From Candidatus Eremiobacterota bacterium (GTDB lineage: Bacteria > Vulcanimicrobiota > CADAWZ01 > Ess09-12): DNA of 64,000 nucleotides. Where the stretch lies: assembly GCA_031082125.1 (NCBI GenBank), contig JAVHLM010000002.1, forward strand, positions 175,012-239,011, in the 5' to 3' direction. Position 1 is the first letter of the stretch; every line of letters starts with the position of its first letter. Below are positions 16,022-25,027 of this stretch, piece by piece. The notes under the pieces were generated by a model. It was not told where the DNA came from, ran no database searches, and saw only the letters and a list, made by a program, of their open reading frames with translations. Both the position numbers and the translations under genes were made by a program.

Positions 16022-18841
16022 GTGGAGTACAGCACAACCCTGAACCTGCCCAAGACCTCGTTTCCCATGAAGGCCGATCTTCCCAGGAATGAGCCCGCCA
16101 TCCTCAGTTTCTGGCAGGGGCAGGCCATCTATGAGAAGCTCAGAAAGCACCGGCAAGGTCGAGAAAAGTTCATCCTCCATGACGGCCCTCCCTACTCGAA
16201 CGGTCCCATCCACATGGGACAGGCCCTCAATAAAATCCTCAAGGATATTACGGTGAAATACCGGTCGGCCCTTGGCTTTGACTCACCCTATGTTCCCGGA
16301 TGGGATACCCATGGGCTTCCCAACGAGATACAGGCCATCAAGACATACAAGATAAACCGCAGGGAGATCGACCCCATCGATCTGAGGGCGAAATGCCGGG
16401 AATCGGCCCTCCATTTCCTTGATGTGCAGCGCGGGCAGTTCATAAGGCTCGGCATCCAGGGAGACTTTGACCATCCTTACCGCACCCTCGATCCTGTCTA
16501 TGAAGCGGCCATTGTGCGCGTCTTCGGGCAGATGGCAAAAAAGGGGCACGTGTACCGGGGCCTCAAGCCTGTCCACTGGTGCCCCGTCTGCGAGACGGCC
16601 CTTGCCGAAGCAGAGATAGAATACCGTGACAAACGCTCTCCCTCGATATTCGTAAAGTTTCCCATAAAAAGCGGTGCAAAAAAGCTCTTTCCCTCCTGGG
16701 AAGGCCCCTTCTCGGTGCTTATCTGGACCACGACGCCGTGGACTCTCCCGGGGAACCTTGCCATCGCCCTCAATCCCGGTGCAGACTATGTGCTGGTGAA
16801 AGCAAGCGGTGAGGCATACCTTGTTGCCGAATCCCTTCTTCCCTCGGTGGTCGCATCGACTGGCCTGGGTGAATACGAGCTTCTCGGGAAAGTGAAGGGC
16901 TCAGCCCTCGAAGGGGAGAAGGCCCTCCACCCTTTCCTGGAGAGAGACTCCCTCATCATCAACTGCGACTATGTGGTGCTTGACGATCCCGAGGCCGGCG
17001 GCACGGGGTGCGTTCACACGGCCCCGGGCCATGGCGCCGAGGATTTTGAGGCGGGCCTCAAGTACAGCCTGCCGGTCCTGGTGCCTGTCGATGACAGGGG
17101 ATTTCTGACCGACGAGGCGGGCCCCTTCAAGGGCCTCAGGTATGAAGAGGCAAATGAGCATATCATAGCCCACATGGCCCAGAGCGGCCACCTCCTCCAC
17201 AGGGGCACCAAGGAGCACTCCTATCCCCATTGCTGGCGGTGCCGCGGCCCCGTCATATTCAGGGCCACGAGGCAGTGGTTTATTGCCGTTGACGTGGAGC
17301 GCCTCAGGGAACGTGCCATGGAAGCCATCAAGCAGACCAGGTGGATCCCTTCGTGGGGCGAGGAGCGCATCTACAATATGGTGAAGACCAGGCCCGACTG
17401 GTGCATCTCGCGCCAGAGGATATGGGGAACGCCCATTCCCGCCTTTTACTGCGACGCCTGCCACGAGGCCATATTCACCAATGATTCCTTCGAAGCCGTT
17501 GAGAAGCTCTTCCTGGCCGAGGGCGCTGACTCATGGTACCGCAAGCAGGCCGCCGAAATACTCCCCCGGGGCTTTGAGTGCCCCCACTGCCATGGCCGCT
17601 CCTTCACCAAGGAGATGGACATCTTTGATGTCTGGTTTGAGTCAGGCGTGAGCCATGAAGCTGTCTGCGCCGTCAGGGAGCAGCTGCGCTGGCCTTCCGA
17701 TCTCTACCTCGAAGGGAGTGACCAGCATCGCGGCTGGTTCCAGGTTTCCCTTCTGCCGGCAATGGCCACCCGCGGGAAGGCCCCCTACAAGGCCGTCCTC
17801 ACCCACGGCTGGGTTCTTGATGAAAAGGGCCACACCATGCACAAATCTCTCGGGAATGTCATTGATCCGATGCAGATGGTGGAGAAATACGGCGCCGATA
17901 TTCTCAGGCTCTTCTTCGCCTCGGTGGATTACACGGCTGATATAAAGATATACCACGATGCCATTCTGCAGGTGGCGGAGGTCTACAAGAAGATAAGGAA
18001 CACCTGCCGGTTCATGCTCGGGAACCTCTATGATTTCGATCCGAAAGAGCACGCGGTGAAAGAGAGCGATCTCCTGGAGATAGACCGGTGGATTCTTCAG
18101 CAGAAGCACTACCTTGTAAAAAAACTTGATGAAGCTTATGGGAACTACCAGTTCCACGTGGTCTACTATCACCTTCACAATTTCTGCGCAATACAGCTCA
18201 GCTCGATGTACATGGACGTGGTGAAGGACCGGCTCTACGTGTCGCCGCCTGGTTCCCTGGCGCGCCGCTCTGCGCAGACAGCCCTCTACGAGACGCTCAG
18301 GGATCTCACGGTGGTCATGTATCCCATTTTGAGCTTCACCTCCGAGGAGATATGGCAGAACTATTTCAAGCCCCGCCAGTCCCTCGAGAGCGTGCAGCTT
18401 GCCGAGTGGCCCGCCGACCGGGGAAACTTCCTCACCACCGATGAGGAGAGCAAGTGGAATTTCTACTCCGAGCTCAGGGACCAGGTGTATTTCCTTATAG
18501 AGGAGCTCAGAAAAGAGAAGGTGATCAAGCAGTCCCTCGAGGCCCGGATAGAGATATACCCCGACGAGAAGCGCCACGAGATGCTTGCCTTTGACAGCGA
18601 GCTTTTAAAGAGGTTTTTCATCGTGTCGCAGCTTAAGGTCCACGGAGCAGGCGATAATGCCCCTGAGGAGAGCAGGCCTCTTGAGCTCTTCCCCGAGATA
18701 AGGGTCACGGTGAAAAGAGCCCCGGGAGAGAAATGCGCCCGCTGCTGGAACTATGATGAAAAGCCTCTCGATCAAGGCGAGTTCCCTGGGATATGCGAGC
18801 GCTGCATTGCCGCCGTGAAAGAAATCGAAAAAGTGGGTTGA
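16022..18841 (+). CDS. ileS: Isoleucyl-tRNA synthetase
   Basis: This class I synthetase charges tRNA-Ile and edits Val-tRNA-Ile. It has 939 residues, a normal length. HIGH appears as PIHMGQALN after LHDGPPYSNG, the editing domain has TPWTLPGNLAIALNP and GTGCVHTAPGHG, KMSKS appears as HKSLGN, and a C-terminal zinc finger shows CARCWNYD and CERC. The KMSKS-type Lys is present, but MSK is MHKS. GTG 16022 follows AGGAGGAG and begins at the expected N-terminus; the longer open frame upstream runs through the attenuator. lspA begins 6 bp after the stop, so a shared transcript is likely. Confidence 0.97.
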   Translation: MEYSTTLNLPKTSFPMKADLPRNEPAILSFWQGQAIYEKLRKHRQGREKFILHDGPPYSNGPIHMGQALNKILKDITVKYRSALGFDSPYVPGWDTHGLPNEIQAIKTYKINRREIDPIDLRAKCRESALHFLDVQRGQFIRLGIQGDFDHPYRTLDPVYEAAIVRVFGQMAKKGHVYRGLKPVHWCPVCETALAEAEIEYRDKRSPSIFVKFPIKSGAKKLFPSWEGPFSVLIWTTTPWTLPGNLAIALNPGADYVLVKASGEAYLVAESLLPSVVASTGLGEYELLGKVKGSALEGEKALHPFLERDSLIINCDYVVLDDPEAGGTGCVHTAPGHGAEDFEAGLKYSLPVLVPVDDRGFLTDEAGPFKGLRYEEANEHIIAHMAQSGHLLHRGTKEHSYPHCWRCRGPVIFRATRQWFIAVDVERLRERAMEAIKQTRWIPSWGEERIYNMVKTRPDWCISRQRIWGTPIPAFYCDACHEAIFTNDSFEAVEKLFLAEGADSWYRKQAAEILPRGFECPHCHGRSFTKEMDIFDVWFESGVSHEAVCAVREQLRWPSDLYLEGSDQHRGWFQVSLLPAMATRGKAPYKAVLTHGWVLDEKGHTMHKSLGNVIDPMQMVEKYGADILRLFFASVDYTADIKIYHDAILQVAEVYKKIRNTCRFMLGNLYDFDPKEHAVKESDLLEIDRWILQQKHYLVKKLDEAYGNYQFHVVYYHLHNFCAIQLSSMYMDVVKDRLYVSPPGSLARRSAQTALYETLRDLTVVMYPILSFTSEEIWQNYFKPRQSLESVQLAEWPADRGNFLTTDEESKWNFYSELRDQVYFLIEELRKEKVIKQSLEARIEIYPDEKRHEMLAFDSELLKRFFIVSQLKVHGAGDNAPEESRPLELFPEIRVTVKRAPGEKCARCWNYDEKPLDQGEFPGICERCIAAVKEIEKVG

Positions 18842-18847
18842 CGAGCA

Positions 18848-19378
18848 GTGAGCAAACTTGTAAGGTCCGTCATACTCTTCATACCGCTTGCATTCCTGGT
18901 AATTGCCCTTGACAGGTTCACCAAGATGCTGGTCCTCACCTCGCTTGCGCCTCTTGAGTCCAGGCCTCTTGTGGGCCGCCTGATCCTTATCACCCATATC
19001 CACAATTTCGGCGGAGCCTTCGGCCTTTTCTCCCACATGGCCTTTTTCTTTGTCGTGATGGGAGTCATCGTGCCTCTGCTCATCGTCATTTTTTTCAAGA
19101 AGCTTGTGGCGAAGGGAAGGGGATGGATCGTGGCCGCGGCGCTGATAATGGGCGGCGCCCTGGGGAACCTGATAGACAGGGTAACCTACGGCTATGTGGT
19201 GGATTTTATCAATATAAGAGTCTGGCCCATCTTCAACGTGGCTGATATTGCCATCACGATGGGCATTATCATACTTTTTATCTCCATGATAACCGAGGGG
19301 AACGAGGCGCCATCATCACCGAAGGCACCATCCCCCCAGGGAGAGAGCGATGCATCGGGTATTTGCGAAAATCCATGA
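18848..19378 (+). CDS. lspA: Lipoprotein signal peptidase (signal peptidase II)
   Basis: LspA cleaves the signal peptide from diacylglyceryl-modified prolipoproteins in the inner membrane. It has four membrane spans in 176 residues, with the aspartyl-protease motifs GNLIDRVTYGYVVDFI and FNVADIAI carrying the two catalytic Asp. HNFGGAFG precedes them. The last ~25 residues are a Pro/Ser-rich tail. GTG is the start. It overlaps lgt by 29 bp, and the pair encodes consecutive lipoprotein-processing steps. Confidence 0.95.
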   Translation: MSKLVRSVILFIPLAFLVIALDRFTKMLVLTSLAPLESRPLVGRLILITHIHNFGGAFGLFSHMAFFFVVMGVIVPLLIVIFFKKLVAKGRGWIVAAALIMGGALGNLIDRVTYGYVVDFINIRVWPIFNVADIAITMGIIILFISMITEGNEAPSSPKAPSPQGESDASGICENP

Positions 19379-20120
19379 GTTTGAGATATACTCCTACGGA
19401 GTGTTCCTTGTCCTGGGCTTTCTTGCCGGGATCGGCTTCGCCATATGGCGTAACAGGAACAGGGTCGTCAAGAACGACGACATCCTCGATATCGGGTTCT
19501 ACCTGATCATCGGCGGAGTCGTGGGCGCCAGGTTTGTCTATGTGCTCCTTCACCTCAGCGAGTATCTGAAGCACCCGATCTCTATGTTCAATGTGCGCGA
19601 AGGGGGGCTTGCCTGGCATGGCGGCTTCCTGGGGGGGCTTGTGGCCTTCATCATCTATTCAAAGGTGAAGAAAATCAATCTCTATGAGTTTCTGGATCTC
19701 TGCGCGGCTCCCGTCATTCTGGGCCTTGCCATAGGGCGGATTGGCTGCTTCCTCAACGGCTGCTGCCTTGGCATGGAAACGACAAGCCACTGGGGCATGG
19801 TGTTCCGTGACGCGGGGTATGTCACTCCCCGTTATCCCACCCAGCTCTATGAGCTCGTGCTGGACCTTGCTGTCGTGGTGTTCCTTCTCTGGTGGGAAAA
19901 GAGGAAGAAGTTCACCGGGGAGATTATCCTGATGATGTTCTGCTCATATTCCGTGGTGCGCTTCATTGTGGAGATATTCCGGGAAAGCCCGCCCAGGATA
20001 GCGGGCCTCTCTCTTGCCCAGTACTCAAGCATCATCCTCTTTGTTGTGACGGCGCTCATCGTGTATCTGCTGAGAAAAAAGGCGCCTGATGCGAAGAAAA
20101 GCTTATCAAAAAAAGGATAA
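19350..20120 (+). CDS. lgt: Prolipoprotein diacylglyceryl transferase
   Basis: Lgt transfers diacylglycerol from phosphatidylglycerol to the lipobox Cys of prolipoproteins. The 256-residue protein has about seven spans and the signature GRIGCFLNGCCLG, with the catalytic Arg in it. The HGGFLGG loop and the RYPTQLYE motif are present. It starts inside lspA. The GT39 gene begins directly after the stop codon, so ileS-lspA-lgt and the next genes look like one operon. Confidence 0.95.
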   Translation: MHRVFAKIHEFEIYSYGVFLVLGFLAGIGFAIWRNRNRVVKNDDILDIGFYLIIGGVVGARFVYVLLHLSEYLKHPISMFNVREGGLAWHGGFLGGLVAFIIYSKVKKINLYEFLDLCAAPVILGLAIGRIGCFLNGCCLGMETTSHWGMVFRDAGYVTPRYPTQLYELVLDLAVVVFLLWWEKRKKFTGEIILMMFCSYSVVRFIVEIFRESPPRIAGLSLAQYSSIILFVVTALIVYLLRKKAPDAKKSLSKKG

Positions 20121-21518
20121 ATGGTCATGGCTGAGAGGGAAAACCCTGAAAAGGCTCAAGGGGGAAGGATTGCTCCCCTTGACTTGGCCATTATCGCGGC
20201 TCTGCTCCTTCTCGCTGTTCTGCTTCGGGCCTATCACCTCGGCTTTCCACCCAAGCTCTATTTTGATGAGATCTATTATGCGAGGGCTGCCGATGCCTAT
20301 ATCGAAGGGAAGGAAGACCCCAACTGGGTTCATCCCCCTCTCGGAAAGATTCTGATAGCCGGGGGGATTCTGCTGAACAGGTCCTTCACCGATGCCATGG
20401 CGGCCCTGGGGTACGGTCCTCCCATTAAGTCTGCCGCTGACTGGCGCACGGCCTGCATGATTTTCGGGTCCCTCATGATACCCCTTATCTACCTGCTGGC
20501 GCTCCGCCTCTTCAGGAACCGCTATGCGGCCTCGCTCTCAGCCTTTCTGCTCACTATCGAGTTCCTTCATTTTGTCGAGAGCAGAATCTCCATGATTGAC
20601 ATCTTTCTCGGCTTTTTCATGCTCTGCGGCTCCTATTTCGCCTGGCGCTTCATTGAAAGCTCCGCGCCCTCCTCAAAGTATCTGTTTCTTTCGGCGGCAT
20701 GCTTCGGGCTCTCGGCGGCCTGCAAGTGGAGCGGCGTATTCGGCGCCTTCGGGGCCTACCTGTGCATGGTTCTCCTTAAGGACACTCACCGTGAAAAGGA
20801 AGCCTTTGCGGCGCTTGAGGCAAAAGCCGCTGATGAAGGCTCAGAGAAAAAGCGGGGACCCTGGAAGGACCTCCTTGCCAGGGGCCTTGTCAAGCTGCCA
20901 AGGGCTCTCACGATTGCGGCGGTCTTTTTCCTTTTCGGCCTCACCATGCAGGTCCTCTCGTTCGTTCCCTTTTTCCTCACGGGAGGAACATTGAGCAAGG
21001 CCCTGGGATACTATTCGCAGACCCTTAACTTCCATTACCACCAGAAGTGGGAACATCCCTACCTCTCAAAGATGTGGATGTGGCCCCTCATGATACGGCC
21101 CATATGGTATCTTTTCGACGAGGTCAAGGGAACGGTCTATGGCATTGTGGCCATGGGATCACCCCTTTTCTGGTGGGGATTTCTTATCTTTTTCGTCGAG
21201 CTCGTGATCCTCACATGGTATGAGAGGAGAAAAGAGCAGTTTTTCCTCATCGTTTCCTACCTGACTCCCTATATCTTCTGGATTATCAGCAACAAGGGAG
21301 GATTTTTCTACTACATGACGCCATGTGCAGCCTGGATGTGCCTTATTGTGGCGGGAGGAATGGACCGATGGCGTGAGACAAAGGCGGGCAGGGTCATGGG
21401 CTGGCTTTTTCTTGCGACCCTTGTATTCTTTTTCGTGCTTTTTTACTCGATTCTTGCAGGTTTTCCCATACCCCGGGCTCTCTTTAACAAGCTGATGTGG
21501 ACGCGAAGCTGGATATGA
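20121..21518 (+). CDS. PMT-type (GT39) dolichyl-phosphate-mannose-protein mannosyltransferase-like membrane protein
   Basis: The 465-residue polytopic protein has the GT-C fold signature: an Asp-Glu in the first loop (LYFDEIYYARAA) followed by WVHPPLGKILIA, then FVESRISMIDIFLGFF and ACKWSGVFGAF. These match PMT/GT39 enzymes, which use polyprenyl-phosphate sugars to glycosylate exported Ser/Thr residues. The adjacent lipoprotein-processing genes fit an envelope role. The substrate is not shown. The start is ATG 20121 or 20127. It overlaps the next gene by ATGA. Confidence 0.87.
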   Translation: MVMAERENPEKAQGGRIAPLDLAIIAALLLLAVLLRAYHLGFPPKLYFDEIYYARAADAYIEGKEDPNWVHPPLGKILIAGGILLNRSFTDAMAALGYGPPIKSAADWRTACMIFGSLMIPLIYLLALRLFRNRYAASLSAFLLTIEFLHFVESRISMIDIFLGFFMLCGSYFAWRFIESSAPSSKYLFLSAACFGLSAACKWSGVFGAFGAYLCMVLLKDTHREKEAFAALEAKAADEGSEKKRGPWKDLLARGLVKLPRALTIAAVFFLFGLTMQVLSFVPFFLTGGTLSKALGYYSQTLNFHYHQKWEHPYLSKMWMWPLMIRPIWYLFDEVKGTVYGIVAMGSPLFWWGFLIFFVELVILTWYERRKEQFFLIVSYLTPYIFWIISNKGGFFYYMTPCAAWMCLIVAGGMDRWRETKAGRVMGWLFLATLVFFFVLFYSILAGFPIPRALFNKLMWTRSWI

Positions 21519-22435
21519 GCACTGTTACCATAGAGATTTCGCCCGATGATTATGGAAAAAGGATTGATATCGTGCTTGCCGGCCATCTTGCCATTTCGAG
21601 AAACCAGGTGCAGCGCCTTATTGAGAGGGGAGGCGTGCTGCTGTCAGGTGATTTCCCCGAGGTCAGTGACAGGCTTAAGAAGAGTGACACCATCGTGGTG
21701 GAGCTCCTTCCCCCTGAGAGGTCCCAGGTCCTTCCCGAGAATATTCCCCTCGCCATACTTTACGAGGATGAGTGGGTCGCCGTGGTGAACAAGCCCCGCG
21801 GGATGGCTGCTCATCCCGGCGCGGGAAGGTACAGCGGCACCCTTGTCAACGCTCTTCTTTACGCCATAAAAGATCTCTCCGGAATAGGGGGCGTGGAGCG
21901 CCCCGGCATAGTCCACCGCCTTGACAGGGACACCTCGGGGGTCATGGTGATTGCCAAGAATGACGGAGCGCACGCCCACCTTTCCCTCCAGTTCGCCGAG
22001 CGGCAGGTGAAGAAGGAATATCTTGCCCTGGTCCATGGAGAGGTGAGGGAGGCGGAGCGTGATATTGTGGCCCCTATCGGGAGGCACCCGGTAAAGCGCA
22101 AGAAGATGGCCGTCTCGAGGGAGGGAAGGTTCGCCCACACGAGGTGGGAGGTGGTGGAGCGGTTCAGGGGCTATTCCCTTCTCAAGGTCCGCACCCTCAC
22201 GGGAAGAACGCACCAGATAAGGGTACACCTCACCAGCACCGGGTTTCCCCTCGTGGGTGATGAAATTTACGGGGTCCGGGAGAATCCATGGCATTTCAGG
22301 GGGCATGCGCTCCATGCCGCAAGGCTTGAATTCATGCATCCCCGGAGCGGCCAGGCCATGGAGTTCGAGGCGCCACTTTGCGGCGAGCTTCAGGAACTCC
22401 TTTTCAAGCTGCGCAGAGATCTTTTCCAAGCCTGA
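21515..22435 (+). CDS. RluA/RluD-family pseudouridine synthase
   Basis: The 306-residue protein has an N-terminal S4 RNA-binding domain (KRIDIVLAGHLAISRNQVQRLIERG) and a catalytic domain with the RluD motif GIVHRLDRDTSGVMV; the Asp in RLDRDT is the nucleophile. GRTHQIRVHL and PLVGDEIYG are also family text. RluD is the commonest bacterial target assignment (23S rRNA helix 69), but the exact site cannot be read from sequence. ATG 21515 is chosen because it makes an ATGA overlap with the upstream stop; GTG 21497 is an alternative. Confidence 0.92.
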   Translation: MSTVTIEISPDDYGKRIDIVLAGHLAISRNQVQRLIERGGVLLSGDFPEVSDRLKKSDTIVVELLPPERSQVLPENIPLAILYEDEWVAVVNKPRGMAAHPGAGRYSGTLVNALLYAIKDLSGIGGVERPGIVHRLDRDTSGVMVIAKNDGAHAHLSLQFAERQVKKEYLALVHGEVREAERDIVAPIGRHPVKRKKMAVSREGRFAHTRWEVVERFRGYSLLKVRTLTGRTHQIRVHLTSTGFPLVGDEIYGVRENPWHFRGHALHAARLEFMHPRSGQAMEFEAPLCGELQELLFKLRRDLFQA

Positions 22436-22451
22436 TAGTGAGAGGACATCA

Positions 22452-23582
22452 ATGGGCGATCTGTTTTTTTCAGTGCTCAGGAGGGACAGGGAGTCCCTGG
22501 CCCGCACCGGCATCATGGTGACTTCCAGGTTCCAGGCGAGGACCCCGGTCTTCATGCCCGTGGGAACCCAGGCAACAGTGAAGGGCCTCACACCTGCCGA
22601 TCTGATGGCAATAGATTTTCCCCTGATTCTCTGCAACACCTATCATCTCTACCTGAGGCCCGGCTCCGAGGTGATAAAGGGAGTGGGCGGCCTTCACCGC
22701 TTCATGGCGTGGAGCAGGGGGATTCTTACCGACAGCGGGGGGTTCCAGGTCTTCAGCCTGAGGGACAGGATTACCCTCAGCGATGAAGGGGTTACCTTCC
22801 GCTCCCATATCGACGGCTCGGAGCACTTTTTCTCGCCCGAGCTTGTCATGAAAATCCAGGAAGATCTCGGTGCCGATATCATCATGCCCCTTGATGAGTG
22901 CGTGCCTCACGATGCCCCGGAGCAGTATATAAGGGAGTCGCTCCGGCGCACCCATGACTGGGCCGCCAGAAGCCTCAGGACCAAAAGCCAGGGGCAGCTT
23001 CTCTTTGGCATTGTCCAGGGAGGGATGTTCCCGGCCCTCAGGAAGGAAAGTGCCGAAGTGCTCACCGCCTCGGATTTTTCCGGTTTTTCCGTGGGAGGCC
23101 TCAGCGTGGGGGAGTCAAAGGAGCTGATGTACCATGTGCTTGAAGAGACGACACCCCATCTCCCGGAAGAGAAGCCCCGTTACCTTATGGGCGTCGGTGC
23201 ACCTGAGGACATAATCGAAGGCGTGGCGAGGGGTATTGACATGTTTGACTGCGTGCTTCCGACGCGGATGGGCAGGACAGGCACTTTTCTGACTTCCCTG
23301 GGTAAAGTGGTGATCAAAAATGCCCGTTACCGAAATGACGGACAGCCTGTGGACCCCCAGTGCCGCTGCTATACCTGCCAGAAATTCAGCCGCGCCTACC
23401 TGCGGCACCTCTTCATGGTCGATGAGATGCTGGGACCTCAGCTCGCCACCATGCACAATCTCTATTTCCTCCGCCGCCTTATGGACCTGATCCGCCATGC
23501 CGTTGAAGAGGGCACCTTCTCCCGCTTCCGGAGGGACTTCCTGGAAAGGTACCTCGGCGGGGGGGAGAGCGACTTGCCGTGA
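22452..23582 (+). CDS. tgt: tRNA-guanine transglycosylase (queuine tRNA-ribosyltransferase)
   Basis: Tgt exchanges the wobble guanine of GUN tRNAs for preQ1. The 376-residue protein has the general acid region LTDSGGFQVFSL, the nucleophile region LPTRMGRTGTFLTS, the GGLSVGES motif and a zinc site QCRCYTCQ plus a downstream His. ATG 22452 begins the TGT text; the longer open frame overlaps the synthase gene. It ends the ileS-led cluster. The usual next gene, yajC, is absent before secD. Confidence 0.96.
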   Translation: MGDLFFSVLRRDRESLARTGIMVTSRFQARTPVFMPVGTQATVKGLTPADLMAIDFPLILCNTYHLYLRPGSEVIKGVGGLHRFMAWSRGILTDSGGFQVFSLRDRITLSDEGVTFRSHIDGSEHFFSPELVMKIQEDLGADIIMPLDECVPHDAPEQYIRESLRRTHDWAARSLRTKSQGQLLFGIVQGGMFPALRKESAEVLTASDFSGFSVGGLSVGESKELMYHVLEETTPHLPEEKPRYLMGVGAPEDIIEGVARGIDMFDCVLPTRMGRTGTFLTSLGKVVIKNARYRNDGQPVDPQCRCYTCQKFSRAYLRHLFMVDEMLGPQLATMHNLYFLRRLMDLIRHAVEEGTFSRFRRDFLERYLGGGESDLP

Positions 23583-23648
23583 CAGGTAGAAAATCTTCCC
23601 CCTTTTCAGAAGGAATTATTTTCCGGTGAGCGAATAATGATAAGTTTT

Positions 23649-23678
23649 TTCATATTTATGCCGGAACACGGATATTAT
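23649..23678 (+). promoter_or_regulatory. Weak candidate promoter for secDF
   Basis: TTCATA (23649-23654, 4 of 6), an 18-bp spacer and TATTAT (23673-23678). The start point near 23685 would leave ~50 nt before secD. Nothing else of note is visible in the 155-bp gap. Confidence 0.35.
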
Positions 23679-23737
23679 AGCCACAATGCCGATCGTGAGC
23701 GCGGAAAACGCGTGGCGAGGCGAGAAAGGAGCATAGT

Positions 23738-25015
23738 ATGGGTGGCCTGAAGACCAAGAATCTCATCTACCTCTTCCTGATACTGCTGGCCACAGTGGGA
23801 GCAGCCCTCCTGATCTACAACCCGAAAGCCCATGCCTTTAACATAAAGCTTGGCCTAGACCTGCGCTCGGGAACTCACATCGCGCTGCAGCTCCTGCCCC
23901 GCGAGGACCCGGTGACCGGGAAGAGGACCGAGATAGACGACAGTATCATGAAGGTGTCAATGGAGATCTTTGAAAAGCGCCTCAATCCCGAGGGCACCCA
24001 GGAGATCCTGATCCAGCGCGAAGGCAAGGACAGGATAATCATCGAGATCCCCGAAGAGACCGATGTGAAGAAGGCCGAGGACCTCATCAAGCAGACCGGG
24101 GTCCTGGAATTCAAGGAGCAGTATATTGATTTCACCACGAAAAAGCAGATGTGGCGCACCGTGCTTACGGGCAGTTATCTGAAACGCAACGGCGCCACGG
24201 TGAACTTCGAGAACATCTCGGGGAAGCCCTATGTTGCCTTTGAATTCAACAATGAGGGGGCCAAGAAGTTTGCCGAGGTCACGCAGAGGAACAAAGGGCA
24301 ACCTCTCGGCATCTTCTTTGACGGCAAGCTCACCGACGCTCCCATCGTCGAGGAGGCCATCACCGGCGGCACCGGAAGAATAAGCGGCGGCGGCATGGAC
24401 ACTGAGTCATGCGAGCGCCTCAAGGTGCTCCTCAACGCCGGCGCCCTGCCTGTGGACGTGAAGATCCTGGAAAGCATGACCGTTGACCCCATGCTCGGCA
24501 AGGAATCGCTCAACGCGAGCCTCATTGCGGGCTTCATCGGCCTCAGTTTTGTGATAATTTTCATGATAGCCTATTACCGCGTGCCGGGTGTCCTTGCCGA
24601 CGTGGCCCTCGTGGTGTACACTCTCATGCTTCTGGCCACCATGGTGATCTGGAAGTTTGTCCTGACCCTCCCCGGCATAGCCGGCATCATACTCTCGATA
24701 GGCATGGCCGTTGATGCCAATGTGCTGATATTCGAGAGGCTCAAGGAGGAGCTCTGGGCTGACAAGAGCATCAGCAATGCCGTTGACACCGGTTTCAAGA
24801 GGGCCTTCACCTCGATCCTCGATGGCCACGTGACGACCTTTATCGGCGCAATGATTCTCTATTTCTTCGGGGCGAGCTCCATCAAGGGATTCGGTCTCAC
24901 TCTCATGCTGGGAACCCTCTGGAGCCTCTTCACCGCAGTGTTCTTCACCAGAGTCTTTGTTGACTTTACTTTCCTCAATGACCTTGTCAAGAACAAGAAA
25001 CTTTACGGAGCTTAA
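23738..25015 (+). CDS. secD: Protein translocase subunit SecD
   Basis: SecD with SecF uses the proton motive force to complete protein export through SecYEG. The 425-residue protein has TM1 near residue 10-28, the D1 strand LGLDLRSGTHI, the large periplasmic P1 domain and five C-terminal spans with SIGMAVDANVLIFERLKEE. AAAGGAG precedes ATG 23738. It is followed 12 bp later by secF. Confidence 0.95.
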   Translation: MGGLKTKNLIYLFLILLATVGAALLIYNPKAHAFNIKLGLDLRSGTHIALQLLPREDPVTGKRTEIDDSIMKVSMEIFEKRLNPEGTQEILIQREGKDRIIIEIPEETDVKKAEDLIKQTGVLEFKEQYIDFTTKKQMWRTVLTGSYLKRNGATVNFENISGKPYVAFEFNNEGAKKFAEVTQRNKGQPLGIFFDGKLTDAPIVEEAITGGTGRISGGGMDTESCERLKVLLNAGALPVDVKILESMTVDPMLGKESLNASLIAGFIGLSFVIIFMIAYYRVPGVLADVALVVYTLMLLATMVIWKFVLTLPGIAGIILSIGMAVDANVLIFERLKEELWADKSISNAVDTGFKRAFTSILDGHVTTFIGAMILYFFGASSIKGFGLTLMLGTLWSLFTAVFFTRVFVDFTFLNDLVKNKKLYGA

Positions 25016-25027
25016 GGAGGGAGTCAC